64,000 nt of DNA, from positions 1 to 64,000 of the forward strand of contig NZ_CABPST010000004.1 in the NCBI RefSeq assembly GCF_902459805.1. The letters are read 5' to 3'. Of this stretch, positions 1-8,678 are shown piece after piece (positions within the stretch are counted from its first letter, which is position 1; each line of letters begins with the position of its first letter). Under the pieces are notes generated by a model, which made no database searches, had not been told where the DNA came from, and was given only the letters and a program-made list of their open reading frames with translations. Source of the stretch: Pandoraea bronchicola (GTDB lineage Bacteria > Pseudomonadota > Gammaproteobacteria > Burkholderiales > Burkholderiaceae). The translations under genes were made by a program, and so were the position numbers.

Positions 1-170
1 ACCTTCTTCACGCCCGCGATCTGGGCCGCCGCTTCGGCAGCCGCCTTGGCGTTCGAACCCGCCACCAGCACGTGCACGTCCTCACCGCATTGCAGCGCTG
101 CGCTCACCGTGTTCAGCGTCGCCGCCTTGATCGATTGATTGTCGTGTTCTGCGATTACCAGAATGCTCAT
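1..170 (-). CDS. etfA: Electron transfer flavoprotein alpha subunit, N-terminal part only
   Basis: Only the first 56 codons are in the window; the gene runs off the left edge. The protein begins MSILVIAEHDN and continues with the Rossmann-like start typical of EtfA/FixB. The start is supported by AGGGAG just upstream, and the gene follows etfB after 13 bp, so the two are co-transcribed. EtfA binds FAD in the C-terminal half (outside the window) and, with EtfB, passes electrons from acyl-CoA dehydrogenases to ETF:quinone oxidoreductase. Family assignment is firm from N-terminal motifs and the partner gene. Confidence 0.9.
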   Translation of the reverse strand, partial: MSILVIAEHDNQSIKAATLNTVSAALQCGEDVHVLVAGSNAKAAAEAAAQIAGVKK

Positions 171-183
171 CTCGTCGTCTCCC

Positions 184-933
184 TTAGATGACCTTCGCTT
201 CGGTCTTCAGCTTCTCGACGAGCGCTGCCACGTCCGCCACCTTCACCCCCGCGCTGCGCTTGGGCGGCTCGGCCACCTTCAGCGTCTTCAGACGCGGGCT
301 CACATCCACCCCCAGATCCGCAGGCTTGACGCTCTCCAGCGGCTTCTTCTTCGCCTTCATGATGTTGGGCAGCGTCACATAACGCGGCTCGTTCAGACGC
401 AGGTCCGTCGTGATCACCGCCGGCAGCGACAGCGACACGGTCTCAAGACCCCCATCCACTTCACGCGTGACCTGCGCGCGGTTATCCGCCACCGTCACCT
501 TCGAGGCGAACGTCGCCTGCGGCAGCTTCGCCAGCGCCGCGAGCATCTGACCCGTCTGATTGGAGTCGTCGTCGATCGCCTGCTTGCCCAGGATCACCAG
601 TTGCGGCTGCTCCTTGTCCACGATCGCCTTGAGCAGCTTGGCCACCGCCAGCGGCTGCAACTCTTCGTCCGACTCGATCAGAATCGCGCGATCCGCGCCA
701 ATGGCCAGCGCCGTGCGCAGCGTCTCCTGCGATTGCGCGACACCCGCCGACACCGCGATCACTTCCGTCGCCACACCCGCTTCTTTCAGGCGCACCGCTT
801 CCTCCACCGCGATTTCGTCGAACGGATTCATCGACATCTTCACGTTCGCAATGTCGACACCACTCCCGTCGCTCTTCACGCGAACTTTTACGTTGTAATC
901 CACTACCCGTTTGACCGGTACAAGGATCTTCAT
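184..933 (-). CDS. etfB: Electron transfer flavoprotein beta subunit
   Basis: A 249-residue protein of normal EtfB length, beginning [14 protein letters not shown] and carrying the family's N-terminal adenine-nucleotide-binding fold (for example [10 protein letters not shown] near residue 44 and [12 protein letters not shown] near 75). With EtfA it forms the soluble heterodimer that accepts electrons from fatty-acid and amino-acid acyl-CoA dehydrogenases. It is the first gene of the etfBA pair. A GGAG ribosome site lies about 10 bp before the ATG and a TATAAT-like -10 lies about 40 bp upstream at 973-978. No anomalies are visible. Confidence 0.95.
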   Translation of the reverse strand: MKILVPVKRVVDYNVKVRVKSDGSGVDIANVKMSMNPFDEIAVEEAVRLKEAGVATEVIAVSAGVAQSQETLRTALAIGADRAILIESDEELQPLAVAKLLKAIVDKEQPQLVILGKQAIDDDSNQTGQMLAALAKLPQATFASKVTVADNRAQVTREVDGGLETVSLSLPAVITTDLRLNEPRYVTLPNIMKAKKKPLESVKPADLGVDVSPRLKTLKVAEPPKRSAGVKVADVAALVEKLKTEAKVI

Positions 934-1298
934 GAACTCGCTCCAAAGTTACGTTTACGTCAATCCGCTGCCATTATAACCACACGGCAAATGACGCATT
1001 TATTGCATATTTGAGGCGTTTTGTGGCAAACATGGATGACGTCCTGTCGATTTGCCACGAATGCGCAATCCTCGCGATAGCGGCACCCCCCTCCTTGGCA
1101 GGCACACGTCTTCGCACCCAGCCCCGAACGATCGTGCTATTTTTATGCAAATCGTGAGGCACAGCCAGTATCCTCGTGGTGCATTTCCTCTAGAGAAATC
1201 ACCCCGCCGCCCGGGCGCCTATGATCGAATGGCGCACTCGATAATCGCAGTGCCGTCGCACGCATGACGGCCACCCGGCCAACGCGCCAGGAGGAGAC
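934..1298. other. Divergent intergenic region between etfB and the lipase gene
   Basis: Non-coding, 365 bp. On the minus strand a perfect TATAAT (973-978) sits at a suitable place for the etfBA promoter, but I do not see a good -35. On the plus side AGGAGGAGAC directly precedes the hydrolase start at 1299. Open frames in this interval have no recognisable content. No convincing operator or RNA element was seen. Confidence 0.5.
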
Positions 1299-2213
1299 AT
1301 GACCACCTATTCGGCATCGCGTCTGCAGGCCAGCGACGGCCTTTCGCTGCACGTTCATCGCTGGCAGCCAGATACCGGCGGCGAACCGCCGCGCGCGGTC
1401 GTCGCCATCGTTCACGGGATGGGAGAGCACGGTGGACGCTACGCGCGGCTGGCCGAACACTTCGCCGCCCACGGCATCGCGACCGTCACCTACGATTTGC
1501 GCGGACACGGCCGCTCCGGCGGTGCACGGGTCTTCGTCAAACGTTTCGACGAGTACCTGGATGACACGGAAATCTTCCTCACGCACGTGCGCACCACGTT
1601 CGGCCCAACGCCGCTCTTCCTGCTAGGACACAGCATGGGCGGTGCCATCGCGGCGCTGTTCACCATCACGCGAGCACCGGCGAATGTGCGCGGCCTGATG
1701 CTCAGCAGCCCGGCGCTCGCCCCCGGCGAACCCGTGGCGCCGTGGATGATGACGGCCGGACGCTGGGTCTCGCGCTGGCTGCCGAAAGTCCCCGTCTTCA
1801 AGATCGATCCCGCCATGATTGCGCGCGACGAAGCCGTCGTGGCCGCGGCGAAAAAAGATCCGCTCAACGCCTATCGCGGCACACCCGCGCGCACCGCCGC
1901 CGAACTGCTCGACGCGATGGCAAGGATTCACGCCAATGCCAACGCCCTGCACCTGCCGCTCTACATCTTTCACGGCACCGCCGACAGACTCACCGCGCCG
2001 TGGGCGAGCGAACAGTTCTATGGCAACGCCGCCTCGCATGACAAGACGCTCCGTCTCTATCACGGGCACTTTCACGAAACACTCAATGACCTCGACCGCG
2101 AGAAGGTCATCGACGAACTGACGCAGTGGCTGCTGCAACACCTGCCCGATACGCCAACGTCGTCGTCGGCACAAGCACCCCTGCCGGCCCTGGGCACCCA
2201 CGACAACACGTGA
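1299..2213 (+). CDS. Alpha/beta hydrolase, monoacylglycerol-lipase-like
   Basis: A 304-residue serine hydrolase. It shows the oxyanion-hole motif HGMGEHGGRY (about 39-48), YDLRGHGRSGG (about 65-75) and the nucleophile elbow GHSMGG (Ser about 112). The rest of the triad is supplied by the Asp in FHGTADRLT and the His in GHFHETLND near the C-terminus. These are the signatures of the lysophospholipase/monoglyceride lipase (Hydrolase_4) family, so it probably cleaves monoacylglycerol or similar carboxylic esters in the cytoplasm. There is no signal peptide. The start is fixed by AGGAGGAGAC. The precise substrate cannot be read from the sequence. Confidence 0.85.
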   Translation: MTTYSASRLQASDGLSLHVHRWQPDTGGEPPRAVVAIVHGMGEHGGRYARLAEHFAAHGIATVTYDLRGHGRSGGARVFVKRFDEYLDDTEIFLTHVRTTFGPTPLFLLGHSMGGAIAALFTITRAPANVRGLMLSSPALAPGEPVAPWMMTAGRWVSRWLPKVPVFKIDPAMIARDEAVVAAAKKDPLNAYRGTPARTAAELLDAMARIHANANALHLPLYIFHGTADRLTAPWASEQFYGNAASHDKTLRLYHGHFHETLNDLDREKVIDELTQWLLQHLPDTPTSSSAQAPLPALGTHDNT

Positions 2214-2330
2214 GCGTGGGCGCCGTCGACAAGACGAGCACACGGAACCCCGCACGCGAGCAGGGTCTCGCCGCGTAACACCTCACTGCGCGTTACACTG
2301 AATCCGTGTGATTCGCGAGGAGCCTCCGGC

Positions 2331-3104
2331 ATGCAAGCGCAGACGAAATACTCGCCGCAAACGGTCACCGGCATGCATTTCTGGACGCCGACGATCTTCA
2401 GCATCAAAACCACGCGCCCCGCCGGCCTGCAATTCACGGCGGGGCAGTTCGTGCGGCTGGGACTTCCCGGCGACGACGGGGAACTGATCTGGCGGGCGTA
2501 TTCCTTCGTGAACGCCCCGGCCGAAGATACATTGGAGTTCTACGTAATCACGATTCCTGAGGGGCAACTGACGCCGCGCATGTCGCGACTCAAGGTCGGC
2601 GACGAGCTGTTCGTGGATCACACGGCATACGGCTTCCTGACGCTCGACCGGTTCACCGGCGGCGAAGACCTCTGGCTGCTCGCTACCGGCACCGGCCTTG
2701 CGCCATTCGTGTCGATCCTGCGCGACCCGGCGGTATGGCAGCGCTTCAATCGCATCTTCGTCGTGCACAGCGTGCGATGGGCGCGTGATCTCGCCTACTA
2801 CGAGGAACTACGGCACTTCTCGCACCCTGACGTCGATCCGTCGCTTGTCGAAAAACTTCACTTCACGGTGTGCGTGACGCGAGAGCAAACGCCGGAAGCG
2901 CTTTACGGGCGCATCACGTCGCTGCTGGCATCGGGAGAATTGGAGACGGCCATGGGCGCGACGCTCGATCCGGCCACCTCGCGCATCATGGTGTGCGGCA
3001 ATCCGGACATGGTCAAGGAGCTACGCGCATGGTTCACCGGCAAGGGCTACGCCGTGAGCCGTACCGCCACGCCCGGGCCGCTCGTGCTTGAAAAGCAGTG
3101 GTAG
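2331..3104 (+). CDS. fpr: Ferredoxin--NADP(+) reductase
   Basis: A 257-residue flavoprotein of the bacterial FPR subclass. The FAD-binding motif RAYSFV lies at about 58-63 and the NADP-binding segment ATGTGLAPF at about 117-125, followed by a conserved VCVTRE strand and a terminal aromatic (…EKQW), as in the short bacterial enzymes. It exchanges electrons between NADPH and ferredoxin or flavodoxin, supporting Fe-S assembly and oxidative-stress defence. It is preceded by GAGGAGCC and appears to be a single-gene unit. In related bacteria such genes respond to oxidative stress; I see no SoxR/FinR site here. Confidence 0.92.
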   Translation: MQAQTKYSPQTVTGMHFWTPTIFSIKTTRPAGLQFTAGQFVRLGLPGDDGELIWRAYSFVNAPAEDTLEFYVITIPEGQLTPRMSRLKVGDELFVDHTAYGFLTLDRFTGGEDLWLLATGTGLAPFVSILRDPAVWQRFNRIFVVHSVRWARDLAYYEELRHFSHPDVDPSLVEKLHFTVCVTREQTPEALYGRITSLLASGELETAMGATLDPATSRIMVCGNPDMVKELRAWFTGKGYAVSRTATPGPLVLEKQW

Positions 3105-3152
3105 CGAGGGGAACGTCCGACGTCTCACGTCCGTTGCAGACGCCGCCCGTCC

Positions 3153-3977
3153 TCAGACAGATGGCTTCGCCCAGCCGGGTGCGCGTTTCTCGATGAACGC
3201 CTGCACACCCTCGAGCGCACACTCGTCCATCATGTTGCAAGCCATCGTCTGCCCGGCCATCTGATAGGCCGCTTCGATCCCCGTCTCCGCCTGCCGGTAG
3301 AACAGCCCCTTGCCAGCGGCCACTGCCGCCGCAGGCTTCGCCAGGATCGAACGGCACAGCGCCGCCACCTCCGAGTCTAATCGCTCTATCGCCACCACTC
3401 GGTTGATGAGACCGCGCTCGCGGGCCGTCTGTGCGTCGATGAAATCGCCCGTGAGCAACATTTCCATCGCCTGCTTGCGCGTGAGATTTCGCGAGAGCGC
3501 CACGCCCGGCGTCGCACAGAACAAGCCGACATTGATGCCCGACACGGCGAAGCGTGCCGCCGATTCCGCCACCGCCAGATCGCACATGGCCACCAGTTGA
3601 CACCCGGCAGCCGTCGCAATGCCATGCACCCGCGCAATCACCGGCTGCGGCATGCGCTGCATCGTCAGCATCACGCGCGTGCATTGATTGAACAACGTGC
3701 GGTAGTAGTCGAGCGACGGCTCGGCGCGCATCTCCTTGAGATCGTGTCCGGCGCAAAACGCCGGACCGGCGGCCGCAAGCACCACCACGCGCGCACCGGG
3801 GTCGCGGGCGGTGTCGTCGAGCGCGCGTTGCAGCGCGTCGAGCATCGCTTCGGAGAGGGCGTTGAAATGACGCGGGCGATTCAGCGTGAGCGTAACTACC
3901 CCCGCAAGCTCGCCTTCGCCGCGCGCGACGAGCACCAGCGGCTCAGGCGTGGCGGCCGTGGATTCAGATGCCGTCAT
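3153..3977 (-). CDS. Enoyl-CoA hydratase/isomerase family protein
   Basis: A 274-residue crotonase-fold protein. The start at 3977 is chosen because AGGAGA lies just before it; an in-frame upstream ATG at 4019 has no such site. The CoA-binding/oxyanion loop is visible as AFCAGHDLKEM (about 75-85), and the second oxyanion segment around HGIATAAGCQLVAMCDLAVA. The acidic residues expected for hydration are not all obvious, so it may act as hydratase or isomerase on an unknown acyl-CoA. It ends 49 bp after the convergent fpr gene and lies close to the HDAC-like gene, but no pathway partner is adjacent. Confidence 0.85.
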   Translation of the reverse strand: MTASESTAATPEPLVLVARGEGELAGVVTLTLNRPRHFNALSEAMLDALQRALDDTARDPGARVVVLAAAGPAFCAGHDLKEMRAEPSLDYYRTLFNQCTRVMLTMQRMPQPVIARVHGIATAAGCQLVAMCDLAVAESAARFAVSGINVGLFCATPGVALSRNLTRKQAMEMLLTGDFIDAQTARERGLINRVVAIERLDSEVAALCRSILAKPAAAVAAGKGLFYRQAETGIEAAYQMAGQTMACNMMDECALEGVQAFIEKRAPGWAKPSV

Positions 3978-4036
3978 GGTCGTCTCCTGCGCCGCGTCTG
4001 AGCGCGCGGCATCGCACATTCGTCAAACGCGAAACG

Positions 4037-4960
4037 TCAAACGTCGGCGAGCACCTTCAGATGCGCCACGACGCTGCGGCCAAGCGCCGAGAGGTTGTAG
4101 CCACCTTCGAGGCAGCTCACGATGCGTCCCTTCGAATGACGATCCGCAACCGCTTTGACACGCTCGGTGATCCAGGCGAAGTCCGCTTCGGTCAGCCCGA
4201 GATTGCCGAGATCGTCTTCGCGGTGAGCATCGAAGCCCGCCGAGAAGAAGATCATCTCCGGACGAAACGCTTCGAGCTGTCCCAACCATCCATAGTCGAT
4301 GGCCTCGCGCACCTGCATGCCGGACGTGCGCGCCGCGATCGGAATGTTGAGCATGTTCGGCGCCGGATCGACCGCGCCGGAAAACGGATAGAACGGATGC
4401 TGGAAAATGCCGCACATCAGCACGCGGTCGTCGTTGGCGAATGCGGCTTCCGTTCCGTTGCCGTGGTGCACGTCGAAGTCGACGATCGCCACACGCGAGA
4501 GCCCGTGCACTTCCATCGCATGGGCGGCGGCAATCGCCACGTTATTGAACAGGCAGAAGCCCATGGCGCGCGTAGGCGTGGCGTGATGGCCCGGCGGACG
4601 CACGCTGCAAAAGGCGTTCTCGAGTTCGCCCCGAATGACGGCATCGGTCGCGGCAATTGCCGCCCCCGCCGCCCGCGTGGCCGCACGCCAAGAGTACGGA
4701 TTGAGCAACGTATCCGGGTCGATCGGAAAATAGCCCGACTCGGGAATGTTGTCGCGAATAAAGTCGATATGGTCCTGCGTGTGCACGAGCCGCAGGCTCG
4801 CCTCGTCGGCCGCCGGCGCTTCGCGGCGCTCGAGCAGGCCATCGATGCGGCCGGCGATCAACTGGTCCTCGATGGCGCGCAGCCGCTCGGGGCATTCAGG
4901 ATGCCACTCTCCCATCTCGTGACGGATGCAATCGGGGTGCGTATAAAACCCGGTAGCCAT
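4037..4960 (-). CDS. Histone-deacetylase-family amidohydrolase (acetoin utilisation/acetylpolyamine type)
   Basis: A 307-residue protein of the arginase/deacetylase superfamily. Visible signatures are the His pair in RPPGHHA (about 121-127), the zinc-site motif DFDVHHGNGTE (about 161-171), the second zinc Asp in SAGFDAHREDDLG, and the Gly-rich end CLEGGYN. These zinc hydrolases remove acyl groups from small amides or acyl-lysines; the bacterial substrate is usually uncertain. The gene is about 60 bp upstream of the enoyl-CoA hydratase start and is probably transcribed with it. The start at MATGFYTHPD is the family's usual N-terminus. Confidence 0.88.
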   Translation of the reverse strand: MATGFYTHPDCIRHEMGEWHPECPERLRAIEDQLIAGRIDGLLERREAPAADEASLRLVHTQDHIDFIRDNIPESGYFPIDPDTLLNPYSWRAATRAAGAAIAATDAVIRGELENAFCSVRPPGHHATPTRAMGFCLFNNVAIAAAHAMEVHGLSRVAIVDFDVHHGNGTEAAFANDDRVLMCGIFQHPFYPFSGAVDPAPNMLNIPIAARTSGMQVREAIDYGWLGQLEAFRPEMIFFSAGFDAHREDDLGNLGLTEADFAWITERVKAVADRHSKGRIVSCLEGGYNLSALGRSVVAHLKVLADV

Positions 4961-5389
4961 TCGTTGTGTCGCCTATCGCTTCGAATCGTTATATTGGGAC
5001 GGGCGGGGGATGCCCGCCGCGCCATGGTCTCCACGTCCGGTAGCGGCCGGGCGTGGTGCCTGGCTCACTGTGCCGCACCGCACTGGCACACGCGTGCCGA
5101 TGGCCGGCATCCCCCTGAACACTGTCACAGACAGTGCACAGGCCTTAAGGTATCACAGGTGCACTCGGTTATACTGCCGAGCAGTCTCCCAGCAGACCCG
5201 TGTCAGCCGGCAAGGGCCGTTCTCCTGAAATTCGGGACGGCAGGAACTGGCATGAATAGTTGACGCTCTAGTCTGAACGGCGTGTCGAGTCACTTCGACA
5301 TGCGCCGACAAAAGCATCGACGCGACTAACGCGACGGCAGCCCATGCGGCTGCCTCGCATTCGGACTTCATACAGGCCTGACAGACAGC
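4961..5389. other. Intergenic region upstream of mltB and of the HDAC-like gene
   Basis: This is 429 bp without a supportable gene. It contains an inverted repeat CACTGT-n5-ACAGTG at 5120-5136 and, about 30 bp further, TATACT at 5170-5175, which is a reasonable -10 for mltB; the matching -35 is poor. Open frames here are incidental. The inverted repeat could be an operator or simply a small hairpin. Confidence 0.4.
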
Positions 5390-6619
5390 ATGACATCACC
5401 GGTACGGATGTACGACTCGCTCCCGCTGGCGCTCTCGCGCCTCACTCATCGACCGGATACTGGCCGTCATCCTTCGGCCACCCTCCGCCAGCACGCCGGC
5501 AAGCAGCCCGTTTTGCAACTCTCGCGCCCCATTCGCGCGCTCGGCATTGCACTATGCATTGGCGCCTTCGCGCTGACGACGACTGGCGCTCACGCGCAGA
5601 CGCGTCCGAAGCAAGTGGCGCAAGCCGAATTCGAGGAAGAGGTTGTGCCGCAACGCTATGCGGCGAACCCCGAAGTCGATGCGTTTATCAACGACATCGT
5701 GGCGCGCGACGGTTTCGAGCGCGCCGAGTTGCAGCGGGTGTTCTCGCGCGTCGTGTTCTCGCAGACGGCCGCACGTCTGGCCGCACCGCCCGCAACCCCC
5801 GGCCAGAAAAACTGGACGAAGTACGAGAAGAACTTTCTCGACAACACGCGCATCAATGGCGGCGTGCGTTTCTGGAATCAGAACGCCGCAACGCTCTCGC
5901 GTGCCGCGAAGCAATACGGTGTACCTGAGGAGATCATCGTCGCCATCATCGGCGTAGAGACGATCTACGGGCGCAACATGGGCAACTTCCGCACCATCGA
6001 TGCGCTCACCACGCTCGCATTCGACTATCCGCCCGCACGTAACCGTTCGGAGCGCATGGCCCTCTTTCGCAACGAACTGGAAAACCTGCTGCTCTACGCC
6101 CGCGAACGCGGCGTCGATCCGTTCAGCATTTACGGCTCCTACGCGGGCGCCATCGGCATTCCGCAGTTCATGCCGTCCTCGATTCGCAACTACGCAGTCG
6201 ATTACACCGGCGACGGAAAGATCAATCTGACGACTGACGTGGCGGACGCCATCGGCAGCGTCGCCAACTTCCTCAGGCAGCATGGTTGGCAGCCGGGACA
6301 ACCTGTCGTCTGGAACATCGCCGGCGATCGCGGCAGTCAGGGGCTGGCGGAAGCCGGTGCCGACGGGCAGCCCGAGCCGCACTGGAAGCTTGGCGACTTC
6401 ATCAAGGCCGGCATGTTGATGAACGAGCCGCGGCTCGACGTAGGGGCGTCGCTCGACACCCCCGTACTCATCGTCGATCTGCCAACACCAGGGCAAGCGA
6501 CGCAATACCGCATGGGCCTGAATAACTTCTACGTGCTCACACGCTACAACCGCAGCTTCTTCTATGCCATGTCGGTGTACGACCTGGCCGATGCGATCAA
6601 GGCGGCACGCGCGCCGTAA
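5390..6619 (+). CDS. mltB: Lytic murein transglycosylase B
   Basis: Up to 409 residues. An N-terminal hydrophobic signal segment (PIRALGIALCIGAFALTT, about 47-64) ends at GAHAQT, so the enzyme is exported. The GH103 catalytic domain follows, with GVETIYGRN (catalytic Glu) and the GAIGIPQFMPSS and YAVDYTGDGKINL motifs of MltB. It cleaves glycan strands of peptidoglycan with formation of 1,6-anhydro-MurNAc. There is no lipobox Cys at the signal end, so it looks like a soluble periplasmic form rather than a lipoprotein. The exact start is uncertain (ATG at 5390 or 5408). The gene ends just before a strong hairpin terminator. Confidence 0.9.
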   Translation: MTSPVRMYDSLPLALSRLTHRPDTGRHPSATLRQHAGKQPVLQLSRPIRALGIALCIGAFALTTTGAHAQTRPKQVAQAEFEEEVVPQRYAANPEVDAFINDIVARDGFERAELQRVFSRVVFSQTAARLAAPPATPGQKNWTKYEKNFLDNTRINGGVRFWNQNAATLSRAAKQYGVPEEIIVAIIGVETIYGRNMGNFRTIDALTTLAFDYPPARNRSERMALFRNELENLLLYARERGVDPFSIYGSYAGAIGIPQFMPSSIRNYAVDYTGDGKINLTTDVADAIGSVANFLRQHGWQPGQPVVWNIAGDRGSQGLAEAGADGQPEPHWKLGDFIKAGMLMNEPRLDVGASLDTPVLIVDLPTPGQATQYRMGLNNFYVLTRYNRSFFYAMSVYDLADAIKAARAP

Positions 6620-6648
6620 CGCCTGATTCACGTCGTCGCTCACCATGA

Positions 6649-6674
6649 AAAACGGGACCCTCGGGTCCCGTTTT
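6649..6674. terminator. Bidirectional Rho-independent terminator between mltB and cysM
   Basis: An 11-bp perfect stem (AAAACGGGACC / GGTCCCGTTTT) with a CTCG tetraloop and T-tracts on both strands, placed between the convergent mltB and cysM genes. Confidence 0.9.
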
Positions 6675-6717
6675 CGTTGTGCATCGTGCAGGAAGCGGTG
6701 TCAGGCATCGCCACGCA

Positions 6718-7620
6718 TCACGCGGGGAACACTCCTGTCGACAGATAGCGGTCGCCGCGATCGCACACGACGAACACGATGGTGGCGTTCTCGACCTCAC
6801 GCGCCAGGTTCAGCGCGATGTGGCAGGCACCGGCGGCCGAAATGCCGCAGAAGATGCCCTCTTCCGCCGCGAGACGGCGCGCCATGATTTCCGAGTCCGC
6901 CTGCGTCACCGAGATCGTGCGATCCACGCGCGCACGGTCGAAAATCTTCGGCAGATACGCTTCCGGCCATTTGCGAATACCCGGAATGCGCGAACCTTCG
7001 GCCGGCTCGGCGCCGACGATCTGTACCGCTTCGCTCTGCTCCTTCAGATACTGCGACACGCCCATGATCGTGCCGGTCGTGCCCATCGCCGAGACGAAGT
7101 GCGTGACGCGTCCTTCGGTATCGCGCCAGATTTCCGGGCCGGTCGTCTCGTAGTGCGCGCGCGGGTTGTCCGGGTTGGCGAACTGGTCGAGGATCGTGCC
7201 GCGTCCGTCGCGCTGCATCTGCTCGGCGAGGTCACGGGCGTATTCCATCCCCCCCTTGACCGGCGTCAGGATGATCTCGGCGCCATAGGCACCCATGCTC
7301 TGACGACGCTCGATGGAGAGGTCTTCCGGCATGATCAGGACCATCTTGTAGCCGCGAATGGCAGCCGCCATCGCCAGCGCGATACCGGTATTGCCCGACG
7401 TAGCTTCGATGAGCGTGTCGCCCGGCTTGATGCGGCCGCGCAATTCCGCGTGCTTGATCATCGACAGCGCCGGACGGTCTTTCACCGAACCCGCCGGGTT
7501 GTTGCCCTCGAGCTTGCCGAGAATCACGTTGTTGCGGCGGCGGATTTCGTCGTCGGGCAAACGCACCAGTTGCACCAGCGGCGTGTTGCCGATGGTGTCT
7601 TCGATAGTCTTATAGGCCAT
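6718..7620 (-). CDS. cysM: Cysteine synthase B (O-acetylserine sulfhydrylase B)
   Basis: A 300-residue PLP enzyme of fold type II. PLP-binding Lys47 sits in GNNPAGSVKDRPAL and the phosphate/substrate loop is SGNTGIALA. The shorter CysM-type active-site region and overall length favour CysM over CysK. It makes L-cysteine from O-acetylserine with sulfide or thiosulfate. The start at 7620 (MAYKTIEDTIGNTPL) matches the family; upstream in-frame codons are not conserved-looking. It is convergent with mltB and lies at the distal end of the LPS/heptose gene row. Confidence 0.93.
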   Translation of the reverse strand: MAYKTIEDTIGNTPLVQLVRLPDDEIRRRNNVILGKLEGNNPAGSVKDRPALSMIKHAELRGRIKPGDTLIEATSGNTGIALAMAAAIRGYKMVLIMPEDLSIERRQSMGAYGAEIILTPVKGGMEYARDLAEQMQRDGRGTILDQFANPDNPRAHYETTGPEIWRDTEGRVTHFVSAMGTTGTIMGVSQYLKEQSEAVQIVGAEPAEGSRIPGIRKWPEAYLPKIFDRARVDRTISVTQADSEIMARRLAAEEGIFCGISAAGACHIALNLAREVENATIVFVVCDRGDRYLSTGVFPA

Positions 7621-7694
7621 TGCGCTAAGCTTTTTCGGTCGGGAATCGAAACATTCTAATCCACCGGCCGTGACCGCGCTCACGGTAGGACTTC

Positions 7695-7725
7695 GGCCGG
7701 ACATCGCGCTGTGCGATATCCGGCC
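7695..7725 (-). repeat. GC-rich inverted repeat between the HhH gene and cysM
   Basis: Thirteen-base arms (GGCCGGAYATCGC type) around a 5-base loop, with one mismatch that becomes a G-U pair in minus-strand RNA. It lies 12 bp after the stop of the helix-hairpin-helix gene. There is no T-tract, so it may be a weak terminator or 3'-end-stabilising hairpin. Confidence 0.45.
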
Positions 7726-7737
7726 GCCCGTAGGGCG

Positions 7738-8505
7738 TCAGGACTTGGCTGCGCTGGCCGGCGACGGGGCCTTGGCCTTCTTCGATTTGGACGGCTTGGC
7801 CGCAGTCGCATCGGCTGCCCCGGCCGCCGGGGCAGACGCGGCCGACGGTGCCGCATCCGCCTTGGCGGCCTTGGCCTCTTTCGACTTCTTCGACTTGGCG
7901 GCCTTCGTGTCCGATGCGCCAGCAGCAGACGCCGTCGCCGGGACCGGTGTGCCGGGCTTGGCGGGCATGGCCGTCGCGCCCGGTGACGCGGGCTTCATGG
8001 TCGGGCCGGCGGCCGGGGTGGGCGTCGGCGTCTTTTGCGTGGCTGTCGACGGCACAGGCGCGGCCGGTGCGGCGGGTGCCGGCGCTACCGTTGCGGGCTT
8101 GGCAGGGACCGCTGGCGCTGCTGGCGTCTGCGCGGCAGACGGAGCTGGCTTGCCTGGCGCGGCAGGCGTCTGTGCGGCCGGCGCTGCGGCCGGTGGCGAT
8201 TTGGCCGATGCGGCCGGCGCCGCAGGTGCCGCTGCACCGCCCTGCCCGTTGATCGTCATGCCTTCGGACTGGAGCGTGGAGACCGACTTGGCGCCAAGTC
8301 CCTTGACGCGCTTGGCAACGTCAGCGGCGTCCTTGTAGGGGCCGTGGGCGTTGCGCTCGTCGATGATGGCTTTGGATTTGACCGGTCCGATGCCCTTGAG
8401 CGATTCAAGCTGCGCCTGATCGGCGGTATTGATGTCGACGGCGGCCATGGCCAGACCGCACAGGGTGAAAAAGGCTACAACCGCCAGCAAGAGCTTGCGA
8501 AGCAT
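7738..8505 (-). CDS. Secreted ComEA-like helix-hairpin-helix protein with a long Ala/Pro/Lys tail
   Basis: A 255-residue protein in three parts. Residues 1-21 are a signal peptide (MLRKLLLAVVAFFTLCGLAMA). About 22-85 is a ComEA-type helix-hairpin-helix DNA-binding domain (VDINTADQAQLESLKGIGPVKSKAI). The remaining roughly 170 residues are low-complexity Ala/Pro, ending in Lys-rich SKKSKEAKAAKA and PSKSKKAKAPS segments resembling histone-H1/AlgP-type tails. ComEA binds incoming DNA in the periplasm during natural transformation. The usual ComEA ends near the HhH domain, so the tail is an unusual extension. It lies downstream of rfaD in the conserved heptose cluster. Confidence 0.8.
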   Translation of the reverse strand: MLRKLLLAVVAFFTLCGLAMAAVDINTADQAQLESLKGIGPVKSKAIIDERNAHGPYKDAADVAKRVKGLGAKSVSTLQSEGMTINGQGGAAAPAAPAASAKSPPAAAPAAQTPAAPGKPAPSAAQTPAAPAVPAKPATVAPAPAAPAAPVPSTATQKTPTPTPAAGPTMKPASPGATAMPAKPGTPVPATASAAGASDTKAAKSKKSKEAKAAKADAAPSAASAPAAGAADATAAKPSKSKKAKAPSPASAAKS

Positions 8506-8610
8506 GGTGTTTTCCTTATGAGATCACTCGGGTCAATAGCCTCGATAGCCTCGATACCCCCGATATCTCCTTAACGCCCAAGCGCGTCTGCGGATGACAT
8601 CGGGTACGTT

Positions 8611-8644
8611 TTAAAACAAAACGGGGAGCTGGCTGGCTCCCCGT
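8611..8644 (-). terminator. Rho-independent terminator after rfaD
   Basis: A nine-base-pair stem (ACGGGGAGC / GCTCCCCGT, loop 8630-8635), followed on the minus strand by TTTTGTTTT. It lies about 35 bp beyond the rfaD stop and separates the heptose operon from the ComEA-like gene. Confidence 0.85.
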
Positions 8645-8678
8645 CTGTCTGGCGGCGCGTCGTGGCGGCTCCTGGCGC

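Noticed and set aside
1052-1267. Open frame in the etfB-lipase gap
   Set aside because: No ribosome site or recognisable protein; it lies in the region expected to hold both promoters.
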